A DNA stretch of 64,000 bases from Rhizobium sp. FY34 (GCF_005222845.1 NZ_STFZ01000034.1:62001-126000); one strand, 5' to 3'; counted from the first letter of the stretch, positions 42,703 through 52,259 are shown. The notes: generated from the letters alone by a model not told the origin. Made by a program: numbers and translations.

Positions 42703-43287
42703 ATGCGTTTCCCCACTCTGTGCGCCGCCGTTCTGGCCGCACTGCTGCCGGGCGCCATTCTTTCCGGCGTGGCACTGGCCCAGACGGCACCGCCGGCTGC
42801 ACAGCCGCAGGCGCGCCCGCCACAGGCCGCACCGCAGCCGGGCTCGCCCCAGCAGCCGGGAACGGTGCGCGGCAACCATGGTCCGTGGTCGATCCTTTGC
42901 GACAAGCCCGCCGGCGCTTCCGTCGAGCAATGCGCGCTGATGCAGAATGTGATTGCCGATGACCGGCCGGAAGTCGGCCTGTCCGTCGTCGTCTTGAAAA
43001 CCACGGATCGCAAGGCGCGTATCCTGCGCATTCTGGCGCCGCTCGGCGTGCTGTTGAAGGATGGCATGGACCTGTTCGTCGATGGCAATAATATCGGCCG
43101 CGCCTATTTCACCCGCTGTTTCTCCGAGGGCTGCTATGTCGAGGTGGAAATCGACGAGGAGCTGATGAAGATCCTTCGGGCTGGAAAGAGCGCCGTCTTT
43201 GCTTTGCGCGAATCCAGCGATCAGGACCGCGTCGGCATTCCGATCGAACTCACCGGCTTTGCCTCCGGCTACGACGCGCTTCCCTGA
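42703..43287 (+). CDS. Invasion-associated locus B (IalB) family protein
   Basis: 194 aa, exported: signal LCAAVLAALLPGAILSGVALA, then a Pro/Gln/Ala-rich linker (residues 28-55) and the IalB domain. HGPWSILCDKPAGASVEQCALMQ and YFTRCFSEGCYVEVEIDEEL hold four cysteines suited to two disulfides. The family is named from Bartonella, where it aids erythrocyte entry; in free-living relatives its role is unknown. Start at ATG 42703 after AGAGGT. Confidence 0.88.
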   Translation: MRFPTLCAAVLAALLPGAILSGVALAQTAPPAAQPQARPPQAAPQPGSPQQPGTVRGNHGPWSILCDKPAGASVEQCALMQNVIADDRPEVGLSVVVLKTTDRKARILRILAPLGVLLKDGMDLFVDGNNIGRAYFTRCFSEGCYVEVEIDEELMKILRAGKSAVFALRESSDQDRVGIPIELTGFASGYDALP

Positions 43288-43379
43288 TCCGCCAGTCCGC
43301 GCCGCCTGCGGGCTTGCTTCGCTGCCGGCGCGGACCTACATCGGGTGACAGAACAATTCGGCCTGGATCTGCGTCTTTG

Positions 43380-43515
43380 CCCCTCATCCGCCTGCCGGCG
43401 CCTTCTCCCCGCAAGCGGGGAGAAGGCACATGAGGCCCGACCTTTGCCAAGTGCAAGCGAACGAGGGATTGCCGTTCCCTCTCCCCGCCTGCGGGGAGAG
43501 GGTTAGGGTGAGGGG
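43380..43515. repeat. Palindromic intergenic repeat, copy E
   Basis: CCCCTCATCCGCCTGCC and hairpin CCTTCTCCCCGCAAGCGGGG on the left; CCCTCTCCCCGCCTGCGGGG and GGGTTAGGGTGAGGGG on the right. Related to copy D. Lies between the ialB-like gene and tldD. Confidence 0.65.
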
Positions 43516-43562
43516 CGATTTCCAGCCGAACGAAACACGTGTCGCAAGCGGAGCTTGGAACC

Positions 43563-44978
43563 ATGAACACCGACCTGACCAACCTGTTCGATTGCGACGA
43601 GACGCGTCTGCGCGACATTCTGGCCAAGGCGCTCAACGGCGCAGATGATGGCGAGCTTTTTCTCGAACATGCCCAGGCGGAATCGCTGACCTTCGACAAT
43701 GGCCGCCTGAAGGGCGGTTCCTTCAACACCGACCAGGGCTTTGGCCTGCGTGCCGTTGCCGGCGAAGCCGTCGGTTACGCCCATTCCGGCGAGCTTTCAG
43801 CCTCGGCGCTGTCTCGCGCTGCTGACGCCGTCACCGCCGTGACGCGCGGCTATTCTGGCACCTATGCCAGCGCCCCGCAGCGCACCAATAAAAAGCTCTA
43901 TGGCGATGAAAACCCGATCGGTACGCCGAGCTTTGAAGAAAAAGTGGCACTTCTGACTGAAATCGACGCCTATCTTCGCGCCAAAGACCCGCAAGTGCGC
44001 CAGGTAACCGCCTCCATTGCCGCCAGCTGGCAGGTGGTCGATATCCTGCGCGCCGATGGCCACCGGGTGCAGGATGTGCGTCCGATGACGCGGCTCAATG
44101 TGTCCGTAATCGTTGGCGAGGGCGACCGCCAGGAGAGCGGCTCTTTCGGCACCGGCGGGCGCATTGGCTTTGGCGATTTCATCCGAGCGGACAATTGGCA
44201 GGCGGGCGCCGATGAAGCGCTGCGCCAGGCTTTCGTCAATCTGGAAGCCATCGAGGCGCCGGCCGGCACCATGGATGTGGTACTGGGCAATGGCTGGCCG
44301 GGCGTTATGCTGCACGAAGCTGTAGGCCACGGGCTGGAAGGCGATTTCAACCGCAAGAAGACATCCGCCTTTGCCGGCCTCCTGGGCGAAATGGTGGCGG
44401 CACCGGGCGTCACCGTGGTCGATGATGGCACGATCGACAATCGCCGCGGCTCGATCACTGTCGATGACGAGGGCACGCCATCGGCCTATAACGTGCTGAT
44501 CGAGAACGGCAAACTGGTCGGCTATATGCAGGACCGCCAGAACGCCCGGCTGATGGGCATGAAGGCGACCGGCAATGGCCGCCGCCAGGGCTATGCTCAT
44601 CAACCCATGCCGCGCATGACCAATACCTACATGCTTTCCGGGACCCAAACGCCGGAAGAAATCATCGCTTCGGTGAAAAAGGGCATCTATGCCGTCTCCT
44701 TCGGCGGCGGCCAGGTGGATATCACATCCGGCAAATTCGTCTTCGGCTGCACGGAAGCTTACATGATCGAGAATGGCAAGATCGGTGCGCCGATCAAGGG
44801 CGCCATGCTGATCGGCAACGGCCCGGATGCGATGAAGCGCGTCTCGATGGTCGGCAATGATTCAAAGCTCGATACGGGCATCGGCAATTGCGGCAAAGCT
44901 GGCCAGTGGGTGCCGGTCGGCGTCGGCCAGCCACATCTGCGCATGGACCAGGTGACGGTAGGCGGCACCCGGACTTAA
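43563..44978 (+). CDS. tldD: Metalloprotease TldD
   Basis: 471 aa, one subunit of the TldD-TldE (PmbA) protease, which matures peptide natural products and degrades CcdA in E. coli. The zinc motif HExxxH is seen as HEAVGHGLEGDF (about residue 255), with a third ligand expected in the CTEAYMIENGKIG region. Start at ATG 43563; eight in-frame codons before it include the repeat's border. The MITE inserted 8 bp after its stop. Confidence 0.94.
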   Translation: MNTDLTNLFDCDETRLRDILAKALNGADDGELFLEHAQAESLTFDNGRLKGGSFNTDQGFGLRAVAGEAVGYAHSGELSASALSRAADAVTAVTRGYSGTYASAPQRTNKKLYGDENPIGTPSFEEKVALLTEIDAYLRAKDPQVRQVTASIAASWQVVDILRADGHRVQDVRPMTRLNVSVIVGEGDRQESGSFGTGGRIGFGDFIRADNWQAGADEALRQAFVNLEAIEAPAGTMDVVLGNGWPGVMLHEAVGHGLEGDFNRKKTSAFAGLLGEMVAAPGVTVVDDGTIDNRRGSITVDDEGTPSAYNVLIENGKLVGYMQDRQNARLMGMKATGNGRRQGYAHQPMPRMTNTYMLSGTQTPEEIIASVKKGIYAVSFGGGQVDITSGKFVFGCTEAYMIENGKIGAPIKGAMLIGNGPDAMKRVSMVGNDSKLDTGIGNCGKAGQWVPVGVGQPHLRMDQVTVGGTRT

Positions 44979-44986
44979 GGCGTTAA

Positions 44987-45258
44987 GAGCGTGTTTCGAC
45001 CTGATTGGATCAGTTCTGTTGGCCCAAACCGGATGCTATCCAAGGAGAAGGGCGCTCGGTGTAGCCATAGCATACATGGTAAGCCCTTCGACGATGGAGA
45101 GCGCCGGTTTCGGCCAACCCTGCGGGCGGCATGAATTTTCGCGATGATCGGCGGCCTTCGTCTCGACCGTACACCGCGGGTATGGCCTTCGACGACGGCC
45201 TTGATCCTCACAAAAAATTCCTTGCCGCAGAACGATTCAATCAGGTCGAAACACGCTC
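44987..45258 (-). mobile_element. MITE, copy 2 (272 bp, inverted relative to copy 1)
   Basis: Ends GAGCGTGTTTCGACC and its complement. The copy is about 95 percent identical to 6229-6499 when reverse-complemented. Both ends carry T at repeat position 6, where both ends of copy 1 carry G. The immediate flanks are TAA on both sides, a possible 3-bp target duplication. The right end is 6 bp before the VOC gene's start codon. Confidence 0.85.
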
Positions 45259-45264
45259 TAAGCT

Positions 45265-45687
45265 ATGGCTGAAAATGCGCTCGTGCCCGAACTGGCAGTG
45301 ACAGACTGGCAGGTCAGCCGCGCCTTTTATCGCGATCTCATTGGCTTTGAGGTTCTCTATGAGCGACCGGAAGACGGCTTCAGCTATTTAACGCTTGGGG
45401 CCGCGCAATTGATGATCGACCAGATCGGCACCGGGCGCACCTTTGACATCAAGAATGCGCCCCTGGAAAACCCATTCGGGCGGGGCCTCAACCTGCAGAT
45501 CCGCGTGCCGGATGTGTCAGCTATTCTGACCCGCCTTGAGACGACAAAAATCCCGCTCTATCTGCCACTTGAGGAAAAATGGTACCGGCGCGACGACCAC
45601 GAAGTCGGCAATCGCCAGTTCATGGTTGCCGATCCGGATGGCTATCTGCTGCGGCTGTTTGAAGATCTCGGCACGCGCAGCCGGTAA
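45265..45687 (+). CDS. VOC (glyoxalase/bleomycin-resistance) family protein
   Basis: 140 aa with the paired beta-alpha-beta units of the vicinal oxygen chelate fold: PELAVTDWQVSRAFYRDLIGFEVLYERP and, in the second half, NLQIRVPDVSAILTRLET and FMVADPDGYLLRLFEDLG (written in shorter pieces: VTDWQVSRAFYRDLIGFEV). It resembles bleomycin-binding relatives, but the substrate is unknown. No ribosome-binding site precedes ATG 45265, because the MITE ends 6 bp upstream. Expression may depend on the MITE or be impaired. Confidence 0.86.
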   Translation: MAENALVPELAVTDWQVSRAFYRDLIGFEVLYERPEDGFSYLTLGAAQLMIDQIGTGRTFDIKNAPLENPFGRGLNLQIRVPDVSAILTRLETTKIPLYLPLEEKWYRRDDHEVGNRQFMVADPDGYLLRLFEDLGTRSR

Positions 45688-45718
45688 GACTTAAATTGAA
45701 AGCGTAACGCTTGCGCTC

Positions 45719-45732
45719 ATGGAAATTTCCAT
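45719..45732. promoter_or_regulatory. Palindrome upstream of vapB, possible operator
   Basis: ATGGAAATTTCCAT is a perfect 14-bp palindrome 26 bp before the vapB start codon, preceded by AGCGTAACGCT (AGCG/CGCT arms). It is a likely binding site for the VapBC complex. Confidence 0.4.
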
Positions 45733-45758
45733 TACTTTTCGGACAAGGAGATTTCGCG

Positions 45759-46007
45759 ATGACATCACTCACCGTCACGATGAAAGGGCAGGTTACGCTG
45801 AAGCGGGAATTGCTGCAGCATCTCGGCATCAAACCCGGTGAGCGTGTCGAGTTCGACAAGATGCCGGATGGCGAGCTTCGGGTGAAAGCTGCCCGGCCCG
45901 CCGGCAGTATTGACAGTTTCATCGGTCGGCATGCGGGCAAGCAGAAGACGCCGCTCACGATCGAAGAGATGAACGAGATCGCCGCATCCGGATGGGCGGG
46001 CGGCTGA
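45759..46007 (+). CDS. vapB: AbrB/MazE-type antitoxin VapB
   Basis: 82 aa. The swapped-hairpin AbrB DNA-binding domain is at the N-terminus (TVTMKGQVTLKRELLQHLGI, then GERVEFDKMPDGELRVKAA). The C-terminal tail (IEEMNEIAASGWAGG) should bind the toxin. Start at ATG 45759, with AAGGAG 9 nt upstream. The toxin gene begins at the base following its stop. Confidence 0.9.
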   Translation: MTSLTVTMKGQVTLKRELLQHLGIKPGERVEFDKMPDGELRVKAARPAGSIDSFIGRHAGKQKTPLTIEEMNEIAASGWAGG

Positions 46008-46412
46008 GTGAAAATATCCGTCGACACGAATATTCTCGCGCGGGCGGTCCTGCAAGATCACCCGGAACAGGGTGCAACCGCCGCCAAGCTTCTGAAGGAA
46101 GCTTCACTGATTGCGATTTCGCTGCCTTGTCTTTGCGAACTGGTGTGGATTTTGCGCCGTGGCGCGAAACTGTCCAAGGACGAAGTCGCCCAGACGCTTC
46201 AGGACCTGCTGGCTGCCGGAAACGTTGCAATGAACCGACCCGCCGTCGAGGCCGGACTGGCCGTTCTGCAAGCCGGCGGTGACTTCGCTGACGGCGTGAT
46301 CGCCTATGAAGGTCAATGGCTGGGCGGCGAAACCTTCGTCTCTTTCGACAGAAAAGCCGTCGAACTGCTGATGGCTCAGGGTCAGGCGGCCAAACTCATC
46401 AGTTGTCCTTGA
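46008..46412 (+). CDS. vapC: PIN-domain RNase toxin VapC
   Basis: 134 aa, PIN fold. Acidic active-site residues are visible as Asp in SVDTNILAR, Glu in CLCELVWIL, Asp in GGDFADGVIA and Asp in FVSFDRKAVE. Characterised VapCs cleave tRNA or rRNA. The start is a GTG at 46008, directly after the vapB stop. The last 14 bases overlap the end of the convergent MazG-like gene. Confidence 0.92.
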   Translation: MKISVDTNILARAVLQDHPEQGATAAKLLKEASLIAISLPCLCELVWILRRGAKLSKDEVAQTLQDLLAAGNVAMNRPAVEAGLAVLQAGGDFADGVIAYEGQWLGGETFVSFDRKAVELLMAQGQAAKLISCP

Positions 46413-46731
46413 TTGCCAAGACGTTCTTCCTGCTCGGCTCGAACCGCCATTTGCGCGCAATCGCTGCCTCGATATCCAGGCCATTGGCATGGGCAAACAG
46501 CAGGATATGACCCAGAACATCGGCTGCTTCGTCGCAAAGATCGCGTCGCATTTCCTCTTCGCTGCGGCCTTTCGCCAATGCCCGGCCGCGAACCCGGTTC
46601 CAGGCCTGCGTCAACTCGCCCACCTCCTCATGCAGCTTCAGCACATACCAATCCGGATCGCGCGTGACACCGTGGTGATCGACATAGCGGCGGGAGGCCG
46701 TTTCGAAATCCTGCATGAGTTGCAACACCAT
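46399..46731 (-). CDS. MazG-like nucleotide pyrophosphohydrolase family protein
   Basis: 110 aa of the all-alpha NTP-PPase superfamily. The metal-binding pattern is KLHEEVGELTQAW followed about 30 residues later by DEAADVLGHILLFAH, giving the ExxE...ExxD set. It should hydrolyse noncanonical or excess nucleoside triphosphates; the real substrate is unknown. No recognisable partner. It converges on vapC, with 14 bp overlap of the coding ends. Confidence 0.87.
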   Translation of the reverse strand: MVLQLMQDFETASRRYVDHHGVTRDPDWYVLKLHEEVGELTQAWNRVRGRALAKGRSEEEMRRDLCDEAADVLGHILLFAHANGLDIEAAIARKWRFEPSRKNVLAIKDN

Positions 46732-46881
46732 AAAGTTCTTCCTTTGTTCCTGTGCATCTCAGTCTGATTCGACAGTTCTGTCCAGTATTGCTGCGGAATT
46801 CTCATTACAGCTTTAGCAAGACTTAACGGTCTTCACGCTAGCGTGAGTTTCATCCCGTTTGGAAAGCGGATTGTTTTGCGC

Positions 46882-47937
46882 ATGAGCGTTACTCTCGATG
46901 CCCTATGGCGACGCGCCGTCAGACGCGGACTGATTGCCAGCGGCCTGGAAACGGCCCATCTGCTTGCCCGCATCGGCCTGATGCGGCAGGCACGCGGTCG
47001 TGGCGCGATCTTTACGCTGCATCATGTGCGCCCGCAGCAGATTTCCCCCATAGCCCCCAATGCGCATCTGGAAATAACGCCCGAATTCCTCGATCAGGCC
47101 ATCTTGCAACTTGCCGCCGATGGCTATGATTTCATCCCCCTTGATGCGCTGCCGGCCCGGCTTGCGATGAACACCGCCCGCCCCTTTGCCTGCTTCACAC
47201 TCGATGATGGCTATCGCAACAATGTCGATTTTGCCCTGCCGGTCTTCGAGCGCCATGGCGTTCCCTGCACCATCTTCGTCAGCGAGGGCTTTGCCGAGCG
47301 CCGCGCCACGCTCTGGTGGGAAACGGTAGCGCTGCTTCTGTCGCGGGTCGATAGCCTGCGTTTTGATTTCGGTGCGGGCGAAGAACAGGTATCGGTGGCC
47401 TGCCCCAAGCGCAAGCTCGATGCCTTTGACCGGTTTTCGATGTTCGTGCAGGCGGGCGATGAGACCTGCGCCGTCGCATCCATCGATGCGCTGGCGTCAG
47501 GCCACGGTATCGACGCCATGGCCATCACCTCGGCGTTGACCATGGACAGCGCAGAGCTTGCCCGGATCTCCACGCATCCGCTGATCTCTCTGGGCGCCCA
47601 TACGCCCAGCCACCGCGCGCTTGGCCGGTTGACGGAAGAGGTTGCGCGCCGCGAAATGGTCAGCTCCACCGAATGGCTGGAGCAGTTGACCGGGCAGCGA
47701 CCAAGAACGCTTGCCTATCCCTATGGAACGCGCTGGGCGGTGACGGAGCGCGAGCCCAAGATTGCCCGCGAGCTTGGCTATACGGTGGCCGTAACCACCC
47801 AGCCCGGCACCATCTGCGACAGTTCGATCCACGAACTGACCGCCCTGCCGCGCATTTCCCTCAACGGCTATTACCAGACTCCGCGTTATGTCACGGCACT
47901 GGCGTCAGGCATTCCCTTTGCCATGAGCGCCGCCTGA
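46882..47937 (+). CDS. Polysaccharide deacetylase family protein
   Basis: 351 aa, NodB-homology carbohydrate esterase 4 fold. FTLDDGYRNNVDFALPVFE holds the first motif, with the DD pair (base and metal ligand) at about residue 118. SLGAHTPSHRALGRL is the second, with the metal-binding His pair spaced H-x3-H, and LAYPYGTRW is the third. No signal peptide is evident. It probably modifies an exopolysaccharide or lipid-linked sugar. Start at ATG 46882; a GTG 13 codons earlier is possible. Confidence 0.9.
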   Translation: MSVTLDALWRRAVRRGLIASGLETAHLLARIGLMRQARGRGAIFTLHHVRPQQISPIAPNAHLEITPEFLDQAILQLAADGYDFIPLDALPARLAMNTARPFACFTLDDGYRNNVDFALPVFERHGVPCTIFVSEGFAERRATLWWETVALLLSRVDSLRFDFGAGEEQVSVACPKRKLDAFDRFSMFVQAGDETCAVASIDALASGHGIDAMAITSALTMDSAELARISTHPLISLGAHTPSHRALGRLTEEVARREMVSSTEWLEQLTGQRPRTLAYPYGTRWAVTEREPKIARELGYTVAVTTQPGTICDSSIHELTALPRISLNGYYQTPRYVTALASGIPFAMSAA

Positions 47938-47968
47938 CCCCTGCCGATGGCCCGCATCGGAGCGCGCT

Positions 47969-48604
47969 TCAGCCGCCACTCAACGGTTTCCAGAACAGAA
48001 ACAGACTGTTGGCCGTCTTGCCGCCATGGGCATCCATGAGCTTCAATTCCGACAGAAGCTGAAGGCCTTCGCCTTTCAGCGTCTCGCGGTATTGGTTGAC
48101 GTCCCGGTATTTGGCGACATAGCCGGATTTATCGTTCAATATCAGATTTTGCGTATGGGACAGCGTGTCGCCCATCAGCACGAAGGCGTTTTCGTGGACA
48201 TAGCCGGCAATATTCCGGATGAGCTGGTGATATTTGTCGTCGTCGATAATGCAGCTGGTTACCCCCATGCACAAAACGATGTCGAAGGCCCCCTTCTCTT
48301 CGGGGATCTCGTCAACGGCGGCCTGGTGAAAGCTCATCCGTTCTTCGCCGGCATAGGTCTGCCGTGCGGCTTCCAGCAGGCCGGGAGACAGGTCGTAGCC
48401 GACGACCTTTTCGGTTTTGGGCAGGAGAAGCGCTGTATATTCGCCATTGCCGCAGCCGATATCCAAGCCGGCCTTCATGGCCGGCAGCTTGTCCAGGATG
48501 GCCGAAATGAAATGCCGCTTGCGCGCGTAAAAATCGGGCGATGCCAGATGGGAATTGCTTGCGTTCTTCCAGAATAATTCTGATTTTTCCTGATTCGACG
48601 TCAT
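47969..48604 (-). CDS. Class I SAM-dependent methyltransferase
   Basis: 211 aa Rossmann-like methyltransferase. Motif I is AGLDIGCGNGEYTALLL (about residue 46), the acidic end of beta-2 lies in VVGYDLSPGLLEAA, and DIVLCMGVTSCIID is motif IV. The substrate is unknown. Somewhat lower GC than its neighbours at the N-terminus and in the upstream gap. Convergent with the deacetylase gene, so not evidently linked to it. Confidence 0.88.
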   Translation of the reverse strand: MTSNQEKSELFWKNASNSHLASPDFYARKRHFISAILDKLPAMKAGLDIGCGNGEYTALLLPKTEKVVGYDLSPGLLEAARQTYAGEERMSFHQAAVDEIPEEKGAFDIVLCMGVTSCIIDDDKYHQLIRNIAGYVHENAFVLMGDTLSHTQNLILNDKSGYVAKYRDVNQYRETLKGEGLQLLSELKLMDAHGGKTANSLFLFWKPLSGG

Positions 48605-48743
48605 AGGATCCCCCTATTTCATCGAATTAGATGATATTAATTTAGTTTGCAGTCAATAAGATGTTCGGCACTGATCAGTTTTCAGGGAGGCAGATCCAGG
48701 CCGTGCAAGCTTTCGAGCACGGCCCTTATCACGGGCTTCGGGT

Positions 48744-49364
48744 TTACGGATACATCCGCGTCTTCGACCAGCCTTCGGCCTCGCCCTCGCGGCGGAATTC
48801 CACCCGGTCATGCAGGCGGAAGGGCCGGTCATGCCAGAATTCGATAGAGCTTGGCTCGATGCGAAAGCCCGACCAGTGCGGCGGACGCGGAATATCGCCG
48901 ATGGCATAGCGGGCGGTATATTCGGCCACGGCCTTTTCCAGCGCAAACCGGCCTTCCAGCGGGCGCGACTGCTTGGACGCCCAGGCACCGATGCGGCTGC
49001 CGCGCGGACGCGAGGCATAATATTCGTTGGCCTCTTCGTCAGAGACCACGGTGACCGGGCCGCGCACGCGCACCTGACGGCGCAGGGTCTTCCAGTGAAA
49101 GCACATGGCGGCCTTCTTCTGGCCCAGGATTTCCTGTCCCTTGCGGCTCTCGAAATTGGTATAGAAAACGAATCCGCGTTCGTCGAAACCCTTCAGGAGT
49201 ACCATGCGCACATTGGGCATTCCGTCCGTATCGACCGTGGCAAGCGCCACGGCGTTCGGATCATTGGGTTCGGCGCCTTCCGCATCCTTCAGCCATTGCG
49301 CAAACAGGGCGAATGGCTCGTTTTCCTCGGTGAAGTCACCAGTTGTTAACCGATCTTTCGACAT
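48744..49364 (-). CDS. pdxH: Pyridoxamine 5'-phosphate oxidase
   Basis: FMN enzyme making pyridoxal 5'-phosphate from PNP or [23 protein letters not shown] and [17 protein letters not shown] bind FMN and substrate, and [15 protein letters not shown] and the C-terminal W-x-K-x-R-MYP end (GWSKTRMYP) are characteristic. 206 aa. The start at ATG 49364 ([11 protein letters not shown]) is preferred over the long upstream extension, which reads into the divergent gene. Confidence 0.95.
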   Translation of the reverse strand: MSKDRLTTGDFTEENEPFALFAQWLKDAEGAEPNDPNAVALATVDTDGMPNVRMVLLKGFDERGFVFYTNFESRKGQEILGQKKAAMCFHWKTLRRQVRVRGPVTVVSDEEANEYYASRPRGSRIGAWASKQSRPLEGRFALEKAVAEYTARYAIGDIPRPPHWSGFRIEPSSIEFWHDRPFRLHDRVEFRREGEAEGWSKTRMYP

Positions 49365-49402
49365 ATTAGCTAAAATGCTCCCGATCTGCTTGAACGCACC
49401 CC

Positions 49403-49888
49403 GTGGACCCTTTCCGGATTGGACGCAAGGTGGCTCTGACTGCAAAAATAAATAACCGCATCCGACAGCCGCTGTCACTGTTTCCAAAAGCCGCATGTGC
49501 CGCTCTTTTCGTGCTCACGGTTTCGGGCTGCACCAGCACGAGTTTCGATTTCTTCGGCAGTTCGCCCAAGGTGGACCGCAGTATCTCGACCGCCACGGTG
49601 CCCAAGCGCGCCGATGACACAACATCCGACCAGATCACCGTGCTCAACGCCGTGACCTCTGCCGATATCGTGCGGCTGGCCGGCGCTCCCCTTCCCTGGG
49701 CCAATACATCGACGGGCAGTGCCGGGGTGATTTCCGGTATTTCCGAGATGCCGGTTAACAATACCGTGTGCCGAAACTTCGTCACGACCCGCCATTCCTA
49801 TGACGGGATTACCCGCGTCAAAGGTCGTGCCTGCCTGGTTCAGACCGATCAGTGGGCAATGCTCTCTTTCGAGCCGGAGATTCAGTGA
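49403..49888 (+). CDS. RT0821/Lpp0805-like surface lipoprotein
   Basis: 161 aa. Lipoprotein signal [14 protein letters not shown] with lipobox VSGC, then a Ser/Thr-rich linker and a beta-rich domain ending [15 protein letters not shown], like the 17-kDa surface antigen C-terminal domain. Outer-membrane location is likely, function unknown. The GTG at 49403 gives a long n-region, and a GTG at 49430 would give a more usual signal. It is divergent from pdxH across 38 bp. Confidence 0.78.
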   Translation: MDPFRIGRKVALTAKINNRIRQPLSLFPKAACAALFVLTVSGCTSTSFDFFGSSPKVDRSISTATVPKRADDTTSDQITVLNAVTSADIVRLAGAPLPWANTSTGSAGVISGISEMPVNNTVCRNFVTTRHSYDGITRVKGRACLVQTDQWAMLSFEPEIQ

Positions 49889-50093
49889 TTACCCTCCGGT
49901 AAGCTTAATTTTACTTTCCGCTTTCGATTAAAAGCATCTTTAGAGACTGCCGCGCTAAGCTCCTCCCATATAAGCGGTGGCCGTCTCCGATCCTCCTTGC
50001 GGGAACCGGACGGCAACAGCGAGAGTTGTTCGTCCATGGCAGACTCCACTTACAAAGGGATCTGCTCCGGCAAGAGTAATCGGTGACGGTATT

Positions 50094-51281
50094 ATGCGCG
50101 ATCCCTATTCCCTTCTTGGCGTCAAGAAAGACGCTGGAGCCGACGAGATCAAGGCCGCGTGGCGGTCCAAGGCGAAATCGCTCCATCCAGACCATAATCA
50201 GGACGACCCCAGCGCCACCAAGCGGTTCGCCGAGGTGGGCCAGGCCTATGAAGTGCTGAAGGATCCGGATCGCCGCCGCCGCTATGACACGGCCCGCGAA
50301 ACGCACCAGACCATCATGCAGCAACGCGAGGCAACCCGGCAGGCGGAGGAACGCGCCAAGGCGGCCCGCGCCAATGCGGAAAAGGTGATGGAGGAACTGG
50401 CACGCGCCAATGCGCAGCGTGCCCAGGCGCAGGCAAGCGCCACAGCCAGTGCCAATGCAGGCTCAACCTCCGGCGCCGGCCAGGCAAAGGGCGAGAGCCC
50501 CGAGGACATGGTGGACCGCATCTTCGGCACCGCATCGGCAACATCCGGCGGTACGAAACCCAGCCCGGAACAGCGGCAGGCCAGTGCTTCGGGACAAGCC
50601 CAGGGCCAGAGCCAGAGTCAGGCCCAGACGGGCAGCGAGGCCGGTGCAAAACCCGAGTCAAAGCCCGAGGCTGCGGCTGCGGCTGCAAAGCCAGCCCCGC
50701 CATTGCCGTTGCAGGCTATCGAACTGATCGGCACCCTGTTGCGGCGCATCCGTGGTGAAAGCCCTCCCCCGGAAAAGGCGCCGGATCTGCTGGCCACCGC
50801 CAAGGCGACGCTGGATGACATGCTGACGCTCAACGTGCTGACCGTGACCCTGTCAGACGAACGGGAAATCCGCCTGCCGCTGGAAGCTGGCATGACGGAT
50901 GGGCAGGAAATCCGACTGAAGGGCCAGGGTCTGCGCCTGCAGGGCATGCAGCGCGGCGATCTGGTCGTGACGCTGCGCATAACGCGTGATCCGCGTTTCG
51001 TGGTGGAAGGCCACGACCTGCACACCGTGCTGTCGATTTCGCTCGAGGATGCGGTTCTGGGCGGCGAACATGAAGTGGAAACGCCGGGCGGCAAGGTGCC
51101 GGTCTCGGTGCCCGCCTGGTCCGGCTCCGACCAATCGCTGACGGTTCCCGGCCTTGGTCTTTTGAAGGAGGATGGCGAACGCGGCGACCTCATCGTCGAA
51201 TTGCGTGTAATCCTTTGGGAAAAGCCGGATGAGAAAATCGTTGATCTGATGCGTCATATGCGTCACGGCCTGTTCGTATGA
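50094..51281 (+). CDS. DnaJ-like (CbpA-type) co-chaperone
   Basis: 395 aa. J domain at residues 1-68 (YSLLGVKKDAGADEIKAAWR, with HPD in KSLHPDHNQDD) that should stimulate a DnaK ATPase. Residues 75-220 are a low-complexity Ala/Gln/Ser/Lys-rich linker. The C-terminal substrate-binding domain follows (LPLEAGMTDGQEIRLKGQG). The zinc-finger CxxCxGxG repeats of true DnaJ are absent, as in CbpA. Start at ATG 50094; the earlier in-frame codons have no matching homology pattern. Confidence 0.9.
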   Translation: MRDPYSLLGVKKDAGADEIKAAWRSKAKSLHPDHNQDDPSATKRFAEVGQAYEVLKDPDRRRRYDTARETHQTIMQQREATRQAEERAKAARANAEKVMEELARANAQRAQAQASATASANAGSTSGAGQAKGESPEDMVDRIFGTASATSGGTKPSPEQRQASASGQAQGQSQSQAQTGSEAGAKPESKPEAAAAAAKPAPPLPLQAIELIGTLLRRIRGESPPPEKAPDLLATAKATLDDMLTLNVLTVTLSDEREIRLPLEAGMTDGQEIRLKGQGLRLQGMQRGDLVVTLRITRDPRFVVEGHDLHTVLSISLEDAVLGGEHEVETPGGKVPVSVPAWSGSDQSLTVPGLGLLKEDGERGDLIVELRVILWEKPDEKIVDLMRHMRHGLFV

Positions 51282-51415
51282 CGCTTTTGCGACATTATCC
51301 CCACTTCGCACCCAATGTTACGGATGCTTACATGAGATGATCCCCGTCCTGCTTGAACGCCGGGACAGGCTATGCCATAGGCAACCCTCGTCTTTTATGT
51401 CTCAGAGGATAGAGT

Positions 51416-52234
51416 ATGGCTCAGGCAACCGGCCTTATGGCAGGCAAACGCGGCATCATCATGGGTGTTGCGAACAACCGCTCGATCGCTTGGGGTATTG
51501 CCAAAGCCATCCACCAGCATGGCGGCGAAGTGGCTTTCACCTATCAGGGCGACGCTCTGAAGAAGCGCGTCGAGCCGCTGGCTGCTGAAATCGGCGCCAC
51601 GCTTGCCGGTCACTGTGATGTTTCCGATGAAGCCTCGATCGATGCCGTGTTTGCCGAAATCGAGCAGCGCTGGGGCAAGATCGACTTTCTCGTGCATGCC
51701 ATCGGCTTTTCCGACAAGGACGAGCTGACCGGCCGCTACATCGACACATCGGCCGACAATTTCGCCAAGACCATGCAGATTTCCGTCTATTCCTTCACCT
51801 CGGTTGCCCGGCGTGCGGAAAAGCTGATGACCGATGGTGGCGCCATGCTGACGCTGACCTATTACGGCGCCGAGAAGGTCATGCCGAACTACAACGTCAT
51901 GGGTGTTGCCAAGGCGGCTCTCGAAGCCAGTGTCAAGTATATGGCGGTTGACCTCGGCCCGAAGAATATCCGCGTCAACGCGATCTCCGCCGGCCCGATC
52001 AAGACGCTTGCCGCGTCCGGCATCGGTGATTTCCGTTATATTCTCAAGTGGAACGAATATAATGCGCCCCTGCGTCGCACCGTGACCATCGAGGATGTCG
52101 GCGATGTCGGCCTCTACATGCTTTCCGACCTGTCGCGCTCGGTGACCGGCGAAGTGCACCACGCCGATAGCGGATACCATGTCATCGGCATGAAGGCCGT
52201 AGACGCTCCCGATATCTCGGTCGTCAAGGACTGA
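51416..52234 (+). CDS. fabI: Enoyl-[acyl-carrier-protein] reductase (NADH), FabI
   Basis: Last step of each fatty-acid elongation round and the triclosan target in many bacteria. NAD-binding GIIMGVANNRSIAWGIAKAI and the catalytic pair Y-x6-K in YNVMGVAKAALE are clear, with Tyr also in LTYYGAEK. 272 aa, usual length. AGAGGAT precedes the ATG. Followed at 25 bp by the phosphatase gene. Confidence 0.96.
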   Translation: MAQATGLMAGKRGIIMGVANNRSIAWGIAKAIHQHGGEVAFTYQGDALKKRVEPLAAEIGATLAGHCDVSDEASIDAVFAEIEQRWGKIDFLVHAIGFSDKDELTGRYIDTSADNFAKTMQISVYSFTSVARRAEKLMTDGGAMLTLTYYGAEKVMPNYNVMGVAKAALEASVKYMAVDLGPKNIRVNAISAGPIKTLAASGIGDFRYILKWNEYNAPLRRTVTIEDVGDVGLYMLSDLSRSVTGEVHHADSGYHVIGMKAVDAPDISVVKD

Positions 52235-52259
52235 CCGGAACCGAAAAGGCCAAGATGCC

